DNA of 49,635 nucleotides from UBA1858 sp045106935. Its GTDB lineage: Bacteria > Pseudomonadota > Gammaproteobacteria > UBA4575. The number at the start of each line of letters is the position of its first letter. The first letter of the stretch is position 1. The notes beneath the pieces are model-generated. The model saw only the letters and a list, made by a program, of their open reading frames with translations, searched no databases and was not told the DNA's origin. Both the position numbers and the translations under genes were made by a program. Shown in pieces: positions 27,312 to 34,835 of this stretch. Where the stretch lies: positions 1 through 49,635 of the forward strand of contig JBGCFN010000039.1 of NCBI GenBank assembly GCA_045106935.1, given 5' to 3'.

Positions 27312-27878
27312 ATGGCTGATATTACTTGGATTGATATTATTATTGTCGTTATCTTTTTGATCTCGACAACTATCGCCTTGTTAAGAGGGTTTGTGCGTGA
27401 GGTTGTCTCGATAGTGACATGGGTTGCGGCAATTTGGTTAGCCTTGAGTCAGTCAGAACAGGTGTCTTTTTTGTTGCCTGAGGCCATTGATAGCGCAAGC
27501 TTTTCATTTGGTGAAAATGAGTATGGTACAAATATTCGTGTTGGCATTGCCTTTGTGCTGATTATGGTTGGCGTACTTGTTTTTGGAGCGCTAATTAATT
27601 TTGTGTTGAGTCAAATCATGAAAGCACAAATTCTTAAAGGGGTTGACCGAATGTTAGGCATGGTATTTGGCCTGTTGAGAGCATCAGTGATTACAACAAT
27701 TTTAATCATGACAGCGTCTGCGTTCACTACTATGCCGCAAGCATCTACTTGGCAATCATCTCGATTCATTAAACCGTTTGAACAGGCGGCCGTGTGGGTA
27801 GTTGCTCAATTACCTGAGCGATACGCGCAGCAGTTTAGACTGCCTGCTCAAGTGCCCAATACAGACATTCAGCTTTAG
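27312..27878 (+). CDS. cvpA: CvpA family membrane protein
   Basis: CvpA was named for a requirement in colicin V production and is linked to envelope stress resistance, but its biochemical role is unknown. The 188-residue protein has four predicted membrane segments, with the family-typical WIDIIIVVIFLISTTIALLRGFVREVVSIVTWVAAIWLAL at the start and a GVDRMLGMVFGLLRASVIT segment in the second half. It starts nine bases after dedD and nine bases before purF, so it is probably co-transcribed with purF as in E. coli. Confidence 0.95.
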   Translation: MADITWIDIIIVVIFLISTTIALLRGFVREVVSIVTWVAAIWLALSQSEQVSFLLPEAIDSASFSFGENEYGTNIRVGIAFVLIMVGVLVFGALINFVLSQIMKAQILKGVDRMLGMVFGLLRASVITTILIMTASAFTTMPQASTWQSSRFIKPFEQAAVWVVAQLPERYAQQFRLPAQVPNTDIQL

Positions 27879-27887
27879 AGAACTATT

Positions 27888-29405
27888 ATGTGTGGAATTG
27901 TAGGAATAACTGGTAGCGAACAACTCAATCAGGAATTATATGATGGGCTAACAGTACTACAGCATCGCGGGCAAGATGCTGCTGGCATTGCCACTTCAGA
28001 AGGAACTCGAGTATTTCAACGTAAAGGAAATGGTTTAGTTAGAGACGTATTCCAAGACCGACATATGCAGCAAATGAAAGGTAGTATGGGAATTGCACAT
28101 GTTAGATATCCTACAGCCGGAAGTTCCTCTTCTGCTGAAGCACAACCATTTTATGTGAATTCTCCGTACGGACTAACATTGGGTCACAACGGAAATTTGA
28201 CAAATACAGAGATATTGAAACAAGAACTGTATATTGACGATCGCCGACATATCAATACCAATTCCGATTCTGAAATATTATTAAATGTACTTGCCCATGA
28301 GTTACTTCACTCGGGACAAAGAAAGTTATCACCAAGAACAATTTTTGATGCTGTGCGAGGTGTCTATCGCCGTTGTGAAGGTGCCTATGCGGTTGTGTCA
28401 ATGATCTGTGGAATGGGAATTCTAGCTTTCCGTGATCCACATGGTATTCGTCCATTAGTCTATGGGGTAAAAGAAACTAGCACAGGAAAACAATACATGG
28501 TGGCATCTGAAAGTGTTGCGTTAGATGTTTTGGGTTATGAACTGGTTCGCGATGTTAAACCTGGTGAAGCAATACTGATTGATGAGAAAGGCCAGTTCCA
28601 TTCTCAAGTATGCGTAGATGAGGGTGTCTGTGCGCCATGTATATTTGAATATGTCTACTTTGCGCGGCCTGACTCCATTATGGAAAATATATATGTGCAA
28701 AAAGCCCGCATGCGTATGGGGCAAAAACTTGCTGAAAAGATTCTTAAAGTGTGGCCCAAACATGATATTGATGTTGTCATTCCTATCCCCGATACAAGTC
28801 GTACTGCAGCACTGGAAATGGCGCATGTGCTTGATTCTAAATATAGAGAAGGGTTTATTAAAAATCGTTATATTGGACGAACATTTATTATGCCGGGGCA
28901 AACACAGCGTAAAAAATCCGTGCGACAGAAGTTGAATCCAATTAGCTTGGAATATAAAGATAAAAACGTTTTATTAGTGGATGACTCTATAGTGCGTGGT
29001 ACGACGTCTAAAGAGATTGTGCAAATGGCTAGAGATGCAGGAGCAAAAAATGTGTATTTTGCATCGGCATCACCACCAGTGCGCTATCAAAATATTTATG
29101 GCATTGATATGCCTGCTGCAAGTGAATTGATAGCCCATGGTAAAAATGTAGATGAAATATGTGATGAGATCGGTGCAGATAAATTGTTCTATCAGGATAT
29201 TGATGATTTGATCTGGTCAGTGCGAAAAGGCAATAAGAAAATCAAACAATTTGAGACATCCGTATTCACTGGAAAATATATCACTGGAATTGGTGATGAA
29301 TATCTTCGATCACTAGAAGTCGTTCGAAGTGATGCAAGTAAGGCCAAGCAGGAGCAAGAAAAAGAGCAAGATCGCACAAGTATAGATTTGATTAGCAATT
29401 TATAA
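27888..29405 (+). CDS. purF: Amidophosphoribosyltransferase
   Basis: PurF makes 5-phosphoribosylamine from PRPP and glutamine, the first committed step of purine synthesis. After Met removal the N-terminal Cys2 (MCGIVGI) is the glutaminase nucleophile. The PRPP-binding signature is VLLVDDSIVRGTTSKEIVQ. TVLQHRGQDAAGIAT and GHNGNLTN are other family motifs. The 505 residues equal the E. coli length class. PurR-type regulation cannot be judged because the gene sits downstream in a transcript. Confidence 0.98.
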   Translation: MCGIVGITGSEQLNQELYDGLTVLQHRGQDAAGIATSEGTRVFQRKGNGLVRDVFQDRHMQQMKGSMGIAHVRYPTAGSSSSAEAQPFYVNSPYGLTLGHNGNLTNTEILKQELYIDDRRHINTNSDSEILLNVLAHELLHSGQRKLSPRTIFDAVRGVYRRCEGAYAVVSMICGMGILAFRDPHGIRPLVYGVKETSTGKQYMVASESVALDVLGYELVRDVKPGEAILIDEKGQFHSQVCVDEGVCAPCIFEYVYFARPDSIMENIYVQKARMRMGQKLAEKILKVWPKHDIDVVIPIPDTSRTAALEMAHVLDSKYREGFIKNRYIGRTFIMPGQTQRKKSVRQKLNPISLEYKDKNVLLVDDSIVRGTTSKEIVQMARDAGAKNVYFASASPPVRYQNIYGIDMPAASELIAHGKNVDEICDEIGADKLFYQDIDDLIWSVRKGNKKIKQFETSVFTGKYITGIGDEYLRSLEVVRSDASKAKQEQEKEQDRTSIDLISNL

Positions 29406-29418
29406 GTCGGTTAGCATT

Positions 29419-29967
29419 TTGATTCAATTGCCAGAGAGTTTAAAAGAAACTTCCCGTCAAATAATAAGAAAATTTTCAGGCAATATTACGTCTCCATGGT
29501 TGTTAGTGGATTCAACATCACAATCCATGTTTGTCATGGATGATCTATCACCAATTTATGAATATTCTATATCAACCTCTAAATATGGCATGGGGTGTGA
29601 GCAGGATAGTTTTAAGACGCCCACTGGCGCGCATAAGATTGCTAAAAAAATTGGACATGATGCAAAGCCGAATGAAATTTTTGTTGGGCGTGTTGCTACT
29701 GCAAAATATGCCAATATCATCTGTGAAGAAAAGTCTTCAGACTTGGACTTTATCTTAACCAGAATCCTTTGGCTGCAAGGCTTGGAGCAGGAAAGAAATT
29801 GTGGCGAAGGTGTGGATTCATTTAAGCGATATATCTATATACATGGTACGCACGAAGAAGGTTTGCTCGGCCGTCCCGCTTCACATGGGTGTGTGCGAAT
29901 GTCTAATAAAGATGTTGTGAACTTGTTTAGTAAAGTTGATGAAAATTCTTTTGTTTATATTTGCTAA
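29419..29967 (+). CDS. L,D-transpeptidase (YkuD)-fold protein without signal peptide
   Basis: A 182-residue YkuD-domain protein. The catalytic block is HGTHEEGLLGRPASHGCVRM, with His142, His156, Cys158 and Arg160 all intact. Family members form 3-3 peptidoglycan crosslinks or attach lipoproteins, but they normally carry a signal peptide or membrane anchor. Neither is visible here, and the N-terminus reads MIQLPESLKETSRQ. The reading frame opens only at 29392, so a longer secreted form is not encoded directly upstream. The likely start is TTG (29419, or 29428), without a clear ribosome binding site and 13 bases after the purF stop. The 3' end overlaps the next gene by 29 bases. Substrate and location are unknown. 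Confidence 0.82.
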   Translation: MIQLPESLKETSRQIIRKFSGNITSPWLLVDSTSQSMFVMDDLSPIYEYSISTSKYGMGCEQDSFKTPTGAHKIAKKIGHDAKPNEIFVGRVATAKYANIICEEKSSDLDFILTRILWLQGLEQERNCGEGVDSFKRYIYIHGTHEEGLLGRPASHGCVRMSNKDVVNLFSKVDENSFVYIC

Positions 29968-30625
29968 TAAGTCTCTGTATTACTTTGTGTTATTGGTTAG
30001 CTCAATCTCTTTGGTGGGCGCAGAAATCGAATATGCAAATGCACAAAAATCTCAATACCAGATAGCAATAAACATGCTGAGTAATGTGCCTGTTGAAACA
30101 TTGGATATGCAATCTATCCCATTTTGTATCCGATACACATGCAGAGAGTTAATTTCTGTGGAAATTCCTCAATCGAAATGGAATGCAATCACTGAGGTTT
30201 TAATTAACAAGCCAAAATCTGCAAGAATGGAGAGAGCGATACTATCGGAAGTGGTTAGTCAGATAGAAATCTTGATGGGAAGGGTAACAAATACTCAATA
30301 TGATTTGGGTGGAACATTTAGGGCTAAATCAGCAAAAAAACTTAATAGTACGCAGCTCGATTGTGTTGACGAAGCATTTAATATGAATGTGTATCTTAAT
30401 TTGCTCAATAATCAAGGCAAACTACATTGGCATCGTGTTAGTGACGTGGTGCATCGAGGATGGTTATTTGATTTAGCTTACCCTCATACCGCGCTATCTA
30501 TCGCTGAATTGAATTCAGATGATCGATTCGTGATCGATTCATGGTTTCATGATAATGGGCGGCCACCTGAGGTGCTACCTTTGTCGATTTGGAAAGCAGG
30601 ATGGACTCCCAGCGACTTTAGGTGA
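29939..30625 (+). CDS. Exported protein with putative Cys-His-Asp (transglutaminase-like) triad
   Basis: I do not recognise a named family. The 228-residue product begins with a signal-peptide-like segment (KSLYYFVLLVSSISLVGA). Its second half carries LDCVDEAFNMNVYL (Cys142), YPHTALSIAEL (His183) and FVIDSWFHDNG (Asp200). The order and spacing resemble bacterial transglutaminase-like cysteine peptidases, in which a Cys-Asp/Glu helix is followed by an H...(V/L)D strand pair. This is inferred from pattern alone. The ATG at 29939 lies within the end of the L,D-transpeptidase-fold gene, and the 29-base overlap suggests co-translation. A link to peptidoglycan or envelope protein processing is plausible but not shown. 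Confidence 0.62.
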   Translation: MKILLFIFANKSLYYFVLLVSSISLVGAEIEYANAQKSQYQIAINMLSNVPVETLDMQSIPFCIRYTCRELISVEIPQSKWNAITEVLINKPKSARMERAILSEVVSQIEILMGRVTNTQYDLGGTFRAKSAKKLNSTQLDCVDEAFNMNVYLNLLNNQGKLHWHRVSDVVHRGWLFDLAYPHTALSIAELNSDDRFVIDSWFHDNGRPPEVLPLSIWKAGWTPSDFR

Positions 30626-30699
30626 CAATTTTATATTCGCCAGGTACATATATTCTGTTGTATTCTCACGCCATTCTTTAAATTAGCTAAAGTAATCTT

Positions 30700-31941
30700 A
30701 TGGACCAACAACAACTTGAACAAGCACGTGACCAGGTACTAAAAATCTTCGAAGCTGGAGTGTCTCGTGTTAAGGGCAACAATGCGGTGATCGAATTCTT
30801 AAGTAATCATTCATTGTCAGGCCAATACCATTTGATTGCAGTCGGCAAAGCGGCCTCTTCGATGTCGCTGGGTGCGTTGTCTGTTCTAGAAGAGCAAATA
30901 ACTACAGGTTTGGTCATAACTAAACATGATCACACTGAAGATGAGCTCAGGGCTTATAAAAATATTACAACAATGGAATCCGACCATCCTGTTCCTGGAG
31001 AGCCAAGCTTGGCTGCTGGAAAAGCATTAGTCGATTTCGTTGAGAATTCACCACAAGATGCTAGATTTTTAGTCTTGTTTTCAGGCGGTGCGTCAAGTTT
31101 GATGGAAGTATTGGCGGAAGGCATGTCGCTGGAGAAATTGGCGCAATTAAATAAAGTATTGTTGTCTATTGGCTATGACATTACCCAGATGAATCAAGTG
31201 AGAAGAGCTATCTCTCACATCAAGGGTGGCCGCTTGGCGAATTTTATCAATGGCCGTGAAACACTCGCGTTATTAATATCTGATGTGCCAGGTGATGATC
31301 CTGCGGTCATCGGTTCTGGGCCATTAACGCCCGTCGAAGAAGATATAAGTCAAGTTGAATTGCCTGAGTCTATTACTTCTATTCTGGAGGGAGTTGAATT
31401 TACACCTGCACCACAACCAGAGTTGTTCTCAAATATTACTACCCATGTCATTGCAACACTGGACGATGCAAAAATAGCAGCAGAAAAATGTGCGCAATCA
31501 TTAGGCTTTGATGTCACTGTGCATGATGAATTTATGGAAGGTGATGCTGAGCAAAAAGCAATTGAAATCTGTAAGGCGTTAATATCCGCTAATTCAGGCA
31601 TTCATATTTGGGGTGGAGAAACATCATTAATCCTTCCGCCAAATCCAGGGCGCGGTGGACGGAATCAACATTTAGCAGCGGTTGCAGCGCGTGAACTATC
31701 AAATGTTGATAATATTATTTTTTTAGCCGCTGGTACCGATGGTACTGATGGTCCCACACCTGATGCGGGTGGTTTGGTTGATGGTCAAACAGTGTCGCGA
31801 GGGCATAGTCATCAGCTCAAGCTGGATGACTATCTGGCAGCAGCAGATGTTGGTAATTATTTAATTAAGACCGGTGATTTGGTGACGACTGGCCCAACTG
31901 GCACAAATGTGATGGATCTAGTCATTGTTTTAAAACAATAA
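30700..31941 (+). CDS. gckA: Glycerate 2-kinase (MOFRL family)
   Basis: A class II glycerate kinase making 2-phosphoglycerate from D-glycerate, used in serine-cycle or glyoxylate/tartronate metabolism. The N-terminal DUF4147 domain shows HLIAVGKAASSMSLGAL, FSGGASSLMEVL and QMNQVRRAISHIKGGRLA. The C-terminal MOFRL part shows GRGGRNQHLAAVAA and AAGTDGTDGPTPDAGG. The 413 residues are typical. It precedes the DUF455 gene by 15 bases. No glyoxylate-pathway genes are in view, so the physiological source of glycerate is not evident. Confidence 0.92.
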   Translation: MDQQQLEQARDQVLKIFEAGVSRVKGNNAVIEFLSNHSLSGQYHLIAVGKAASSMSLGALSVLEEQITTGLVITKHDHTEDELRAYKNITTMESDHPVPGEPSLAAGKALVDFVENSPQDARFLVLFSGGASSLMEVLAEGMSLEKLAQLNKVLLSIGYDITQMNQVRRAISHIKGGRLANFINGRETLALLISDVPGDDPAVIGSGPLTPVEEDISQVELPESITSILEGVEFTPAPQPELFSNITTHVIATLDDAKIAAEKCAQSLGFDVTVHDEFMEGDAEQKAIEICKALISANSGIHIWGGETSLILPPNPGRGGRNQHLAAVAARELSNVDNIIFLAAGTDGTDGPTPDAGGLVDGQTVSRGHSHQLKLDDYLAAADVGNYLIKTGDLVTTGPTGTNVMDLVIVLKQ

Positions 31942-31956
31942 GTTGATCTTTGAATA

Positions 31957-32739
31957 ATGTTTTTTGCTCGCGTCAAAAATGCATTATTAGAAAATGATCC
32001 TCTGGCAAAAACAAAATTAGTAGATCAACTTTATAGTGAGGTTACTTCTTCGCAAATTGATTTCTCGCCACAAGAAGCGATTGATTCAATAGAAATCCCT
32101 GGACGTCCTGCTCAGCCCGAATTAGTACACCCAAGTAAAGTTGCGCGTCGCAAGTTAACCACAGAGCAGGGGCGAGTTGCTCTCGTGCATGCAATTTGTC
32201 ATATAGAATTTAATGCAATTAATTTAGCGTTAGATGCCGTTTATCGTTTTCAAAGTATGCCGCGTGATTACTATATTGATTGGATGAAAGTCGCTGCGGA
32301 AGAATCCAAGCACTTTTTATTGCTGCGCGAACGACTTTTAGAATTGCATTCAAGTTATGGGCAGCACCTTGCGCATAATGGTTTGTGGGAAATGGCAATT
32401 AAAACCCAACATAGTGTTATTGAGCGAATGGCACTGGTGCCCAGAGTGTTGGAGGCGAGAGGATTAGATGTAACGCCGGGAATGATTGATCGATTAAATG
32501 CGGTGGGCGATATAAAAACAGTCAATATTTTGAAGATTATTTTACAAGATGAAATTGGCCATGTTGAAATTGGCACACGATGGTTTCGTTATGCGTGTAA
32601 ACAAGAGGGTGTCGATTCTGAATCAATTTTTATTGATTTGCTTAAACAATACAATGTCACTGTTGGTACTGGCTTATTACATATTGATGCGCGACAACAA
32701 GCTGGTTTTAGTTCTGCTGAATTAAAAGCTTTGTCTTAA
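31957..32739 (+). CDS. DUF455 ferritin-like protein with intact di-iron ligand pattern
   Basis: A 260-residue member of the DUF455 (COG2833) family, which has a ferritin-like helical fold of unknown role. The expected di-iron ligand pattern is visible: Glu84 in HIEFNAI, an ExxH pair at Glu116/His119 (EESKHF), Glu156 in SVIERM, and a second ExxH at Glu199/His202 (DEIGHVEIG). The invariant LVHPSKVARR-like stretch is present near residue 58. It may be an oxidase or hydroxylase related to MiaE-type proteins, but no substrate is known. It is cotranscribed with the glycerate kinase and meets lpxH tail to tail. Confidence 0.88.
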   Translation: MFFARVKNALLENDPLAKTKLVDQLYSEVTSSQIDFSPQEAIDSIEIPGRPAQPELVHPSKVARRKLTTEQGRVALVHAICHIEFNAINLALDAVYRFQSMPRDYYIDWMKVAAEESKHFLLLRERLLELHSSYGQHLAHNGLWEMAIKTQHSVIERMALVPRVLEARGLDVTPGMIDRLNAVGDIKTVNILKIILQDEIGHVEIGTRWFRYACKQEGVDSESIFIDLLKQYNVTVGTGLLHIDARQQAGFSSAELKALS

Positions 32740-32742
32740 GGT

Positions 32743-33471
32743 TTAAATAGAAGAAAAACTTTCTAAATTTAATCCATCAGAAGTCATGGAGATTACGCTG
32801 CCTTGTGTGTACCAGTCACCAAGGACAAGTCGTTTGTAAGCTGTCGAGGCAATTTCAAAATCATGTATGGCTGGCCGATGTGTGTGTCCATGAATTAATA
32901 TTTTTGTATCGTTTTTTTGCATGGCGGCTTCTACTGCAGATTGATTCACATCCATAATATCGGCATGTTTTTCAGCAGTAGCTTGGGTTGATGTATCTCT
33001 TAATCGTTGAGCAAGTGCTTCACGAGTCGAAATAGGTAGGTGTAACACAATCCATTGTAGCCACTTGTTGTGTGCTTTTCTCCTGAAACGTTGATACGCG
33101 ATATCGTCAATACATAGTGTGTCACCATGCATCAATAAAATATTTTGATTATAAATATTAACGACATGTTCTTCGTCTAATAACTGAATACCTGTTTGCT
33201 GGGAAAATTCTTCAGCGATTAAAAAATCACGATTGCCGTGTAGAAAATAAATGAGCGTATTTGATTCACTAACTTTTTTTAGTGCATTAAATGTTGATTG
33301 ATAGCCATGGTAAGGCGCGTCGTCACCAATCCAGTATTCAAATAAGTCGCCAAGAATATAAAGCGCATCTGCGTGTATTGCGCGCTTTAGCAAAAATTGA
33401 TTGAAGAGGTCGACGACTGTCGGCCTCTTCTCATCAAGATGTATATCTGAGACAAATAAAGTCTCAGTCAT
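32743..33471 (-). CDS. lpxH: UDP-2,3-diacylglucosamine diphosphatase
   Basis: LpxH cleaves UDP-2,3-diacylglucosamine to lipid X and UMP in lipid A synthesis. It is a manganese-dependent calcineurin-like phosphoesterase with all metal motifs: FVSDIHLDEKRP, ILGDLFEYWIGDD, FLHGNRDFLI, LMHGDTLCIDD and LIHGHTHRP. The 242 residues match E. coli LpxH (240). It begins two bases after the upstream cyclophilin stop, as lpxH and ppiB are neighbours in Pseudomonas. Confidence 0.97.
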   Translation of the reverse strand: MTETLFVSDIHLDEKRPTVVDLFNQFLLKRAIHADALYILGDLFEYWIGDDAPYHGYQSTFNALKKVSESNTLIYFLHGNRDFLIAEEFSQQTGIQLLDEEHVVNIYNQNILLMHGDTLCIDDIAYQRFRRKAHNKWLQWIVLHLPISTREALAQRLRDTSTQATAEKHADIMDVNQSAVEAAMQKNDTKILIHGHTHRPAIHDFEIASTAYKRLVLGDWYTQGSVISMTSDGLNLESFSSI

Positions 33472-33473
33472 TT

Positions 33474-34055
33474 TTACTGCTCTAGAATTGTTGCTTTTTG
33501 AATAATGATTGGCTCAAGTGGGACATCTTGATGGCCGCCATGATTGCCTGTGGCAACTTCTTCGATGGTTGATACGATATCTAATCCTTCAGTGACTTGG
33601 CCAAAGACAGCGTATCCCCACCCTTGAGGAGACTCGCTAGTGAAATCTAGAAAAGCGTTATCAGCTACATTAATGAAGAATTGTGCGGTGGCTGAATGGG
33701 GTGCTGATGTACGTGCCATTGCAATAGAGCCCTTAACATTTTTCAGACCATTGTTTGCTTCGTTTTGAATGGTTTCATTGGTGGGTTTTTGCTTCATATC
33801 AATATCAAAGCCACCGCCTTGAATCATGAAAGAAGGGATCACACGATGAAATATGGTGCCATCATAATGGCCAGAATTTACGTAGGTAATAAAGTTTTCT
33901 ACAGACTTAGGTGCTTTTTCGGCATTTAATTCAATAACAATATTGCCTTTGCTTGTTTCAAGTTGGACTTTAGGGTTTGTTTCACTCATAGCTGTGTTTC
34001 CTAATATGGCTAGTAACAAGCACGTTAAAACACTAGAAAAATAAGTAGCTTTCAT
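33474..34055 (-). CDS. ppiA: Exported cyclophilin-type peptidyl-prolyl isomerase
   Basis: A cyclophilin catalysing cis-trans proline isomerisation. From the ATG at 34055 (AGG seven bases upstream) the 193-residue product opens with a signal peptide (MKATYFSSVLTCLLLAILGNTAMS). The cyclophilin core contains FHRVIPSFMIQGGGF, IAMARTSAPHSATAQFFINVADNAFLDF and the longer GWGYAVFGQVTEGLDIV. The signal peptide and PpiA-like core indicate a periplasmic enzyme. The neighbour of lpxH is usually the cytoplasmic PpiB, so the symbol is tentative. A longer frame to 34139 has no signal-compatible start and is not preferred. Confidence 0.9.
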   Translation of the reverse strand: MKATYFSSVLTCLLLAILGNTAMSETNPKVQLETSKGNIVIELNAEKAPKSVENFITYVNSGHYDGTIFHRVIPSFMIQGGGFDIDMKQKPTNETIQNEANNGLKNVKGSIAMARTSAPHSATAQFFINVADNAFLDFTSESPQGWGYAVFGQVTEGLDIVSTIEEVATGNHGGHQDVPLEPIIIQKATILEQ

Positions 34056-34155
34056 TGGGTGCCTATTTGGTGGTTGATTTAAGCCGTGTATCATAATGAA
34101 TACAGACCGGCTGGAAAAGAACATTTGGCTATTCGACAATCTATTTTAGAATTGG

Positions 34156-34185
34156 TTGACGATAGCGGCCTATTACGCGTATCCT
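34156..34185 (+). promoter_or_regulatory. Candidate sigma-70 promoter for tRNA-Pro
   Basis: TTGACG (34156-34161) and TATCCT (34180-34185) are 18 bases apart. They are followed by the G/C-rich discriminator TCCGCGC typical of stringently controlled tRNA promoters, about 48 bases before the tRNA. Confidence 0.5.
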
Positions 34186-34233
34186 TCCGCGCACTTGGCT
34201 ATTCGCGATGAGTGGGTTTAGACTAAGTCAGTT

Positions 34234-34310
34234 CGGGGCATAGCGCAGCCTGGTAGCGCATCTGCTTTGGGAGCAGAGGGTCGGGGGTTCAAATCCCTCT
34301 GCCCCGACCA
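34234..34310 (+). tRNA. tRNA-Pro (anticodon TGG)
   Basis: A 77-base cloverleaf with acceptor stem CGGGGCA/TGCCCCG, discriminator A and encoded CCA. The anticodon loop TTTGGGA within stem TCTGC/GCAGA gives anticodon TGG at 34268-34270. The T-loop is GTTCAAATC. Confidence 0.97.
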
Positions 34311-34365
34311 ATATTTACAAGATTGTTCCACTTTTATCGTATTGTTTAGAATCGGTTTTCTAAAG

Positions 34366-34393
34366 TTGACTTGACTGTCATTATGTCTACCAT
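34366..34393 (+). promoter_or_regulatory. Candidate sigma-70 promoter for tRNA-Arg
   Basis: TTGACT (34366-34371) and TACCAT (34388-34393) are 16 bases apart, about 37 bases before the tRNA-Arg 5' end. Separate promoters would explain the wide spacing between the tRNA genes here. Confidence 0.45.
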
Positions 34394-34429
34394 GTGATTG
34401 CGGTTAACTTTACGGCACGTGAAAATACT

Positions 34430-34506
34430 GCGCCTGTAGCTCAACTGGATAGAGCATCGCCCTTCTAAGGCGGGGGTTGCAGGTTCGACTCCTGCCGGGC
34501 GCGCCA
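34430..34506 (+). tRNA. tRNA-Arg (anticodon TCT)
   Basis: A 77-base cloverleaf with acceptor GCGCCTG/CGGGCGC (one G-T pair) and encoded GCCA end. The anticodon loop CTTCTAA in stem TCGCC/GGCGG gives anticodon TCT, reading AGA/AGG. Confidence 0.97.
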
Positions 34507-34552
34507 CTTTCAGCGTGTGTTCGCACTAAAAATTATGCCCTCAGCGACATAG

Positions 34553-34579
34553 TTGACTAGCGAATGGCCGTGATAAATT
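34553..34579 (+). promoter_or_regulatory. Weak candidate promoter for tRNA-His
   Basis: TTGACT (34553-34558) and TAAATT (34574-34579) are 15 bases apart upstream of tRNA-His. The spacing is short, so this is tentative. Confidence 0.3.
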
Positions 34580-34593
34580 GACCAGGTTGTTAT

Positions 34594-34670
34594 GGTGAGC
34601 GTAGCTCAGTTGGTAGAGCCCTGGATTGTGATTCCAGTCGTCGTGGGTTCGAGTCCCATCGTTCACCCCA
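34594..34670 (+). tRNA. tRNA-His (anticodon GTG)
   Basis: A 77-base gene including the genomically encoded extra G at position -1, which pairs with C73 as is diagnostic for bacterial tRNA-His. The acceptor is GTGAGCG/CGTTCAC, the anticodon loop TTGTGAT in stem CTGGA/TCCAG gives GTG, and CCA is encoded. Confidence 0.97.
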
Positions 34671-34801
34671 CCTTGGTAAGTCTAAAGATGTCCCTAAAAG
34701 CTTGATTTTCATCGTTTCTGTTCATTCGATAGCCAAATCAGTGGCTTCTTCCTAAAATTTCATTATTTAGCTTAAGTCCGGCGCAGATACGCCGATATGC
34801 G

Positions 34802-34821
34802 ATAGGTAACTAGTTATCTAT
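34802..34821. promoter_or_regulatory. Dyad just upstream of the HDOD gene
   Basis: A 20-base near-perfect palindrome (ATAGGTAACTAGTTATCTAT, one mismatched pair) ends 14 bases before the HDOD gene start. It could be a protein operator or a short 5'UTR hairpin with a CTAG loop that limits ribosome access. No regulator is known for it. Confidence 0.45.
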
Positions 34822-34835
34822 TCGGAATACTCACC

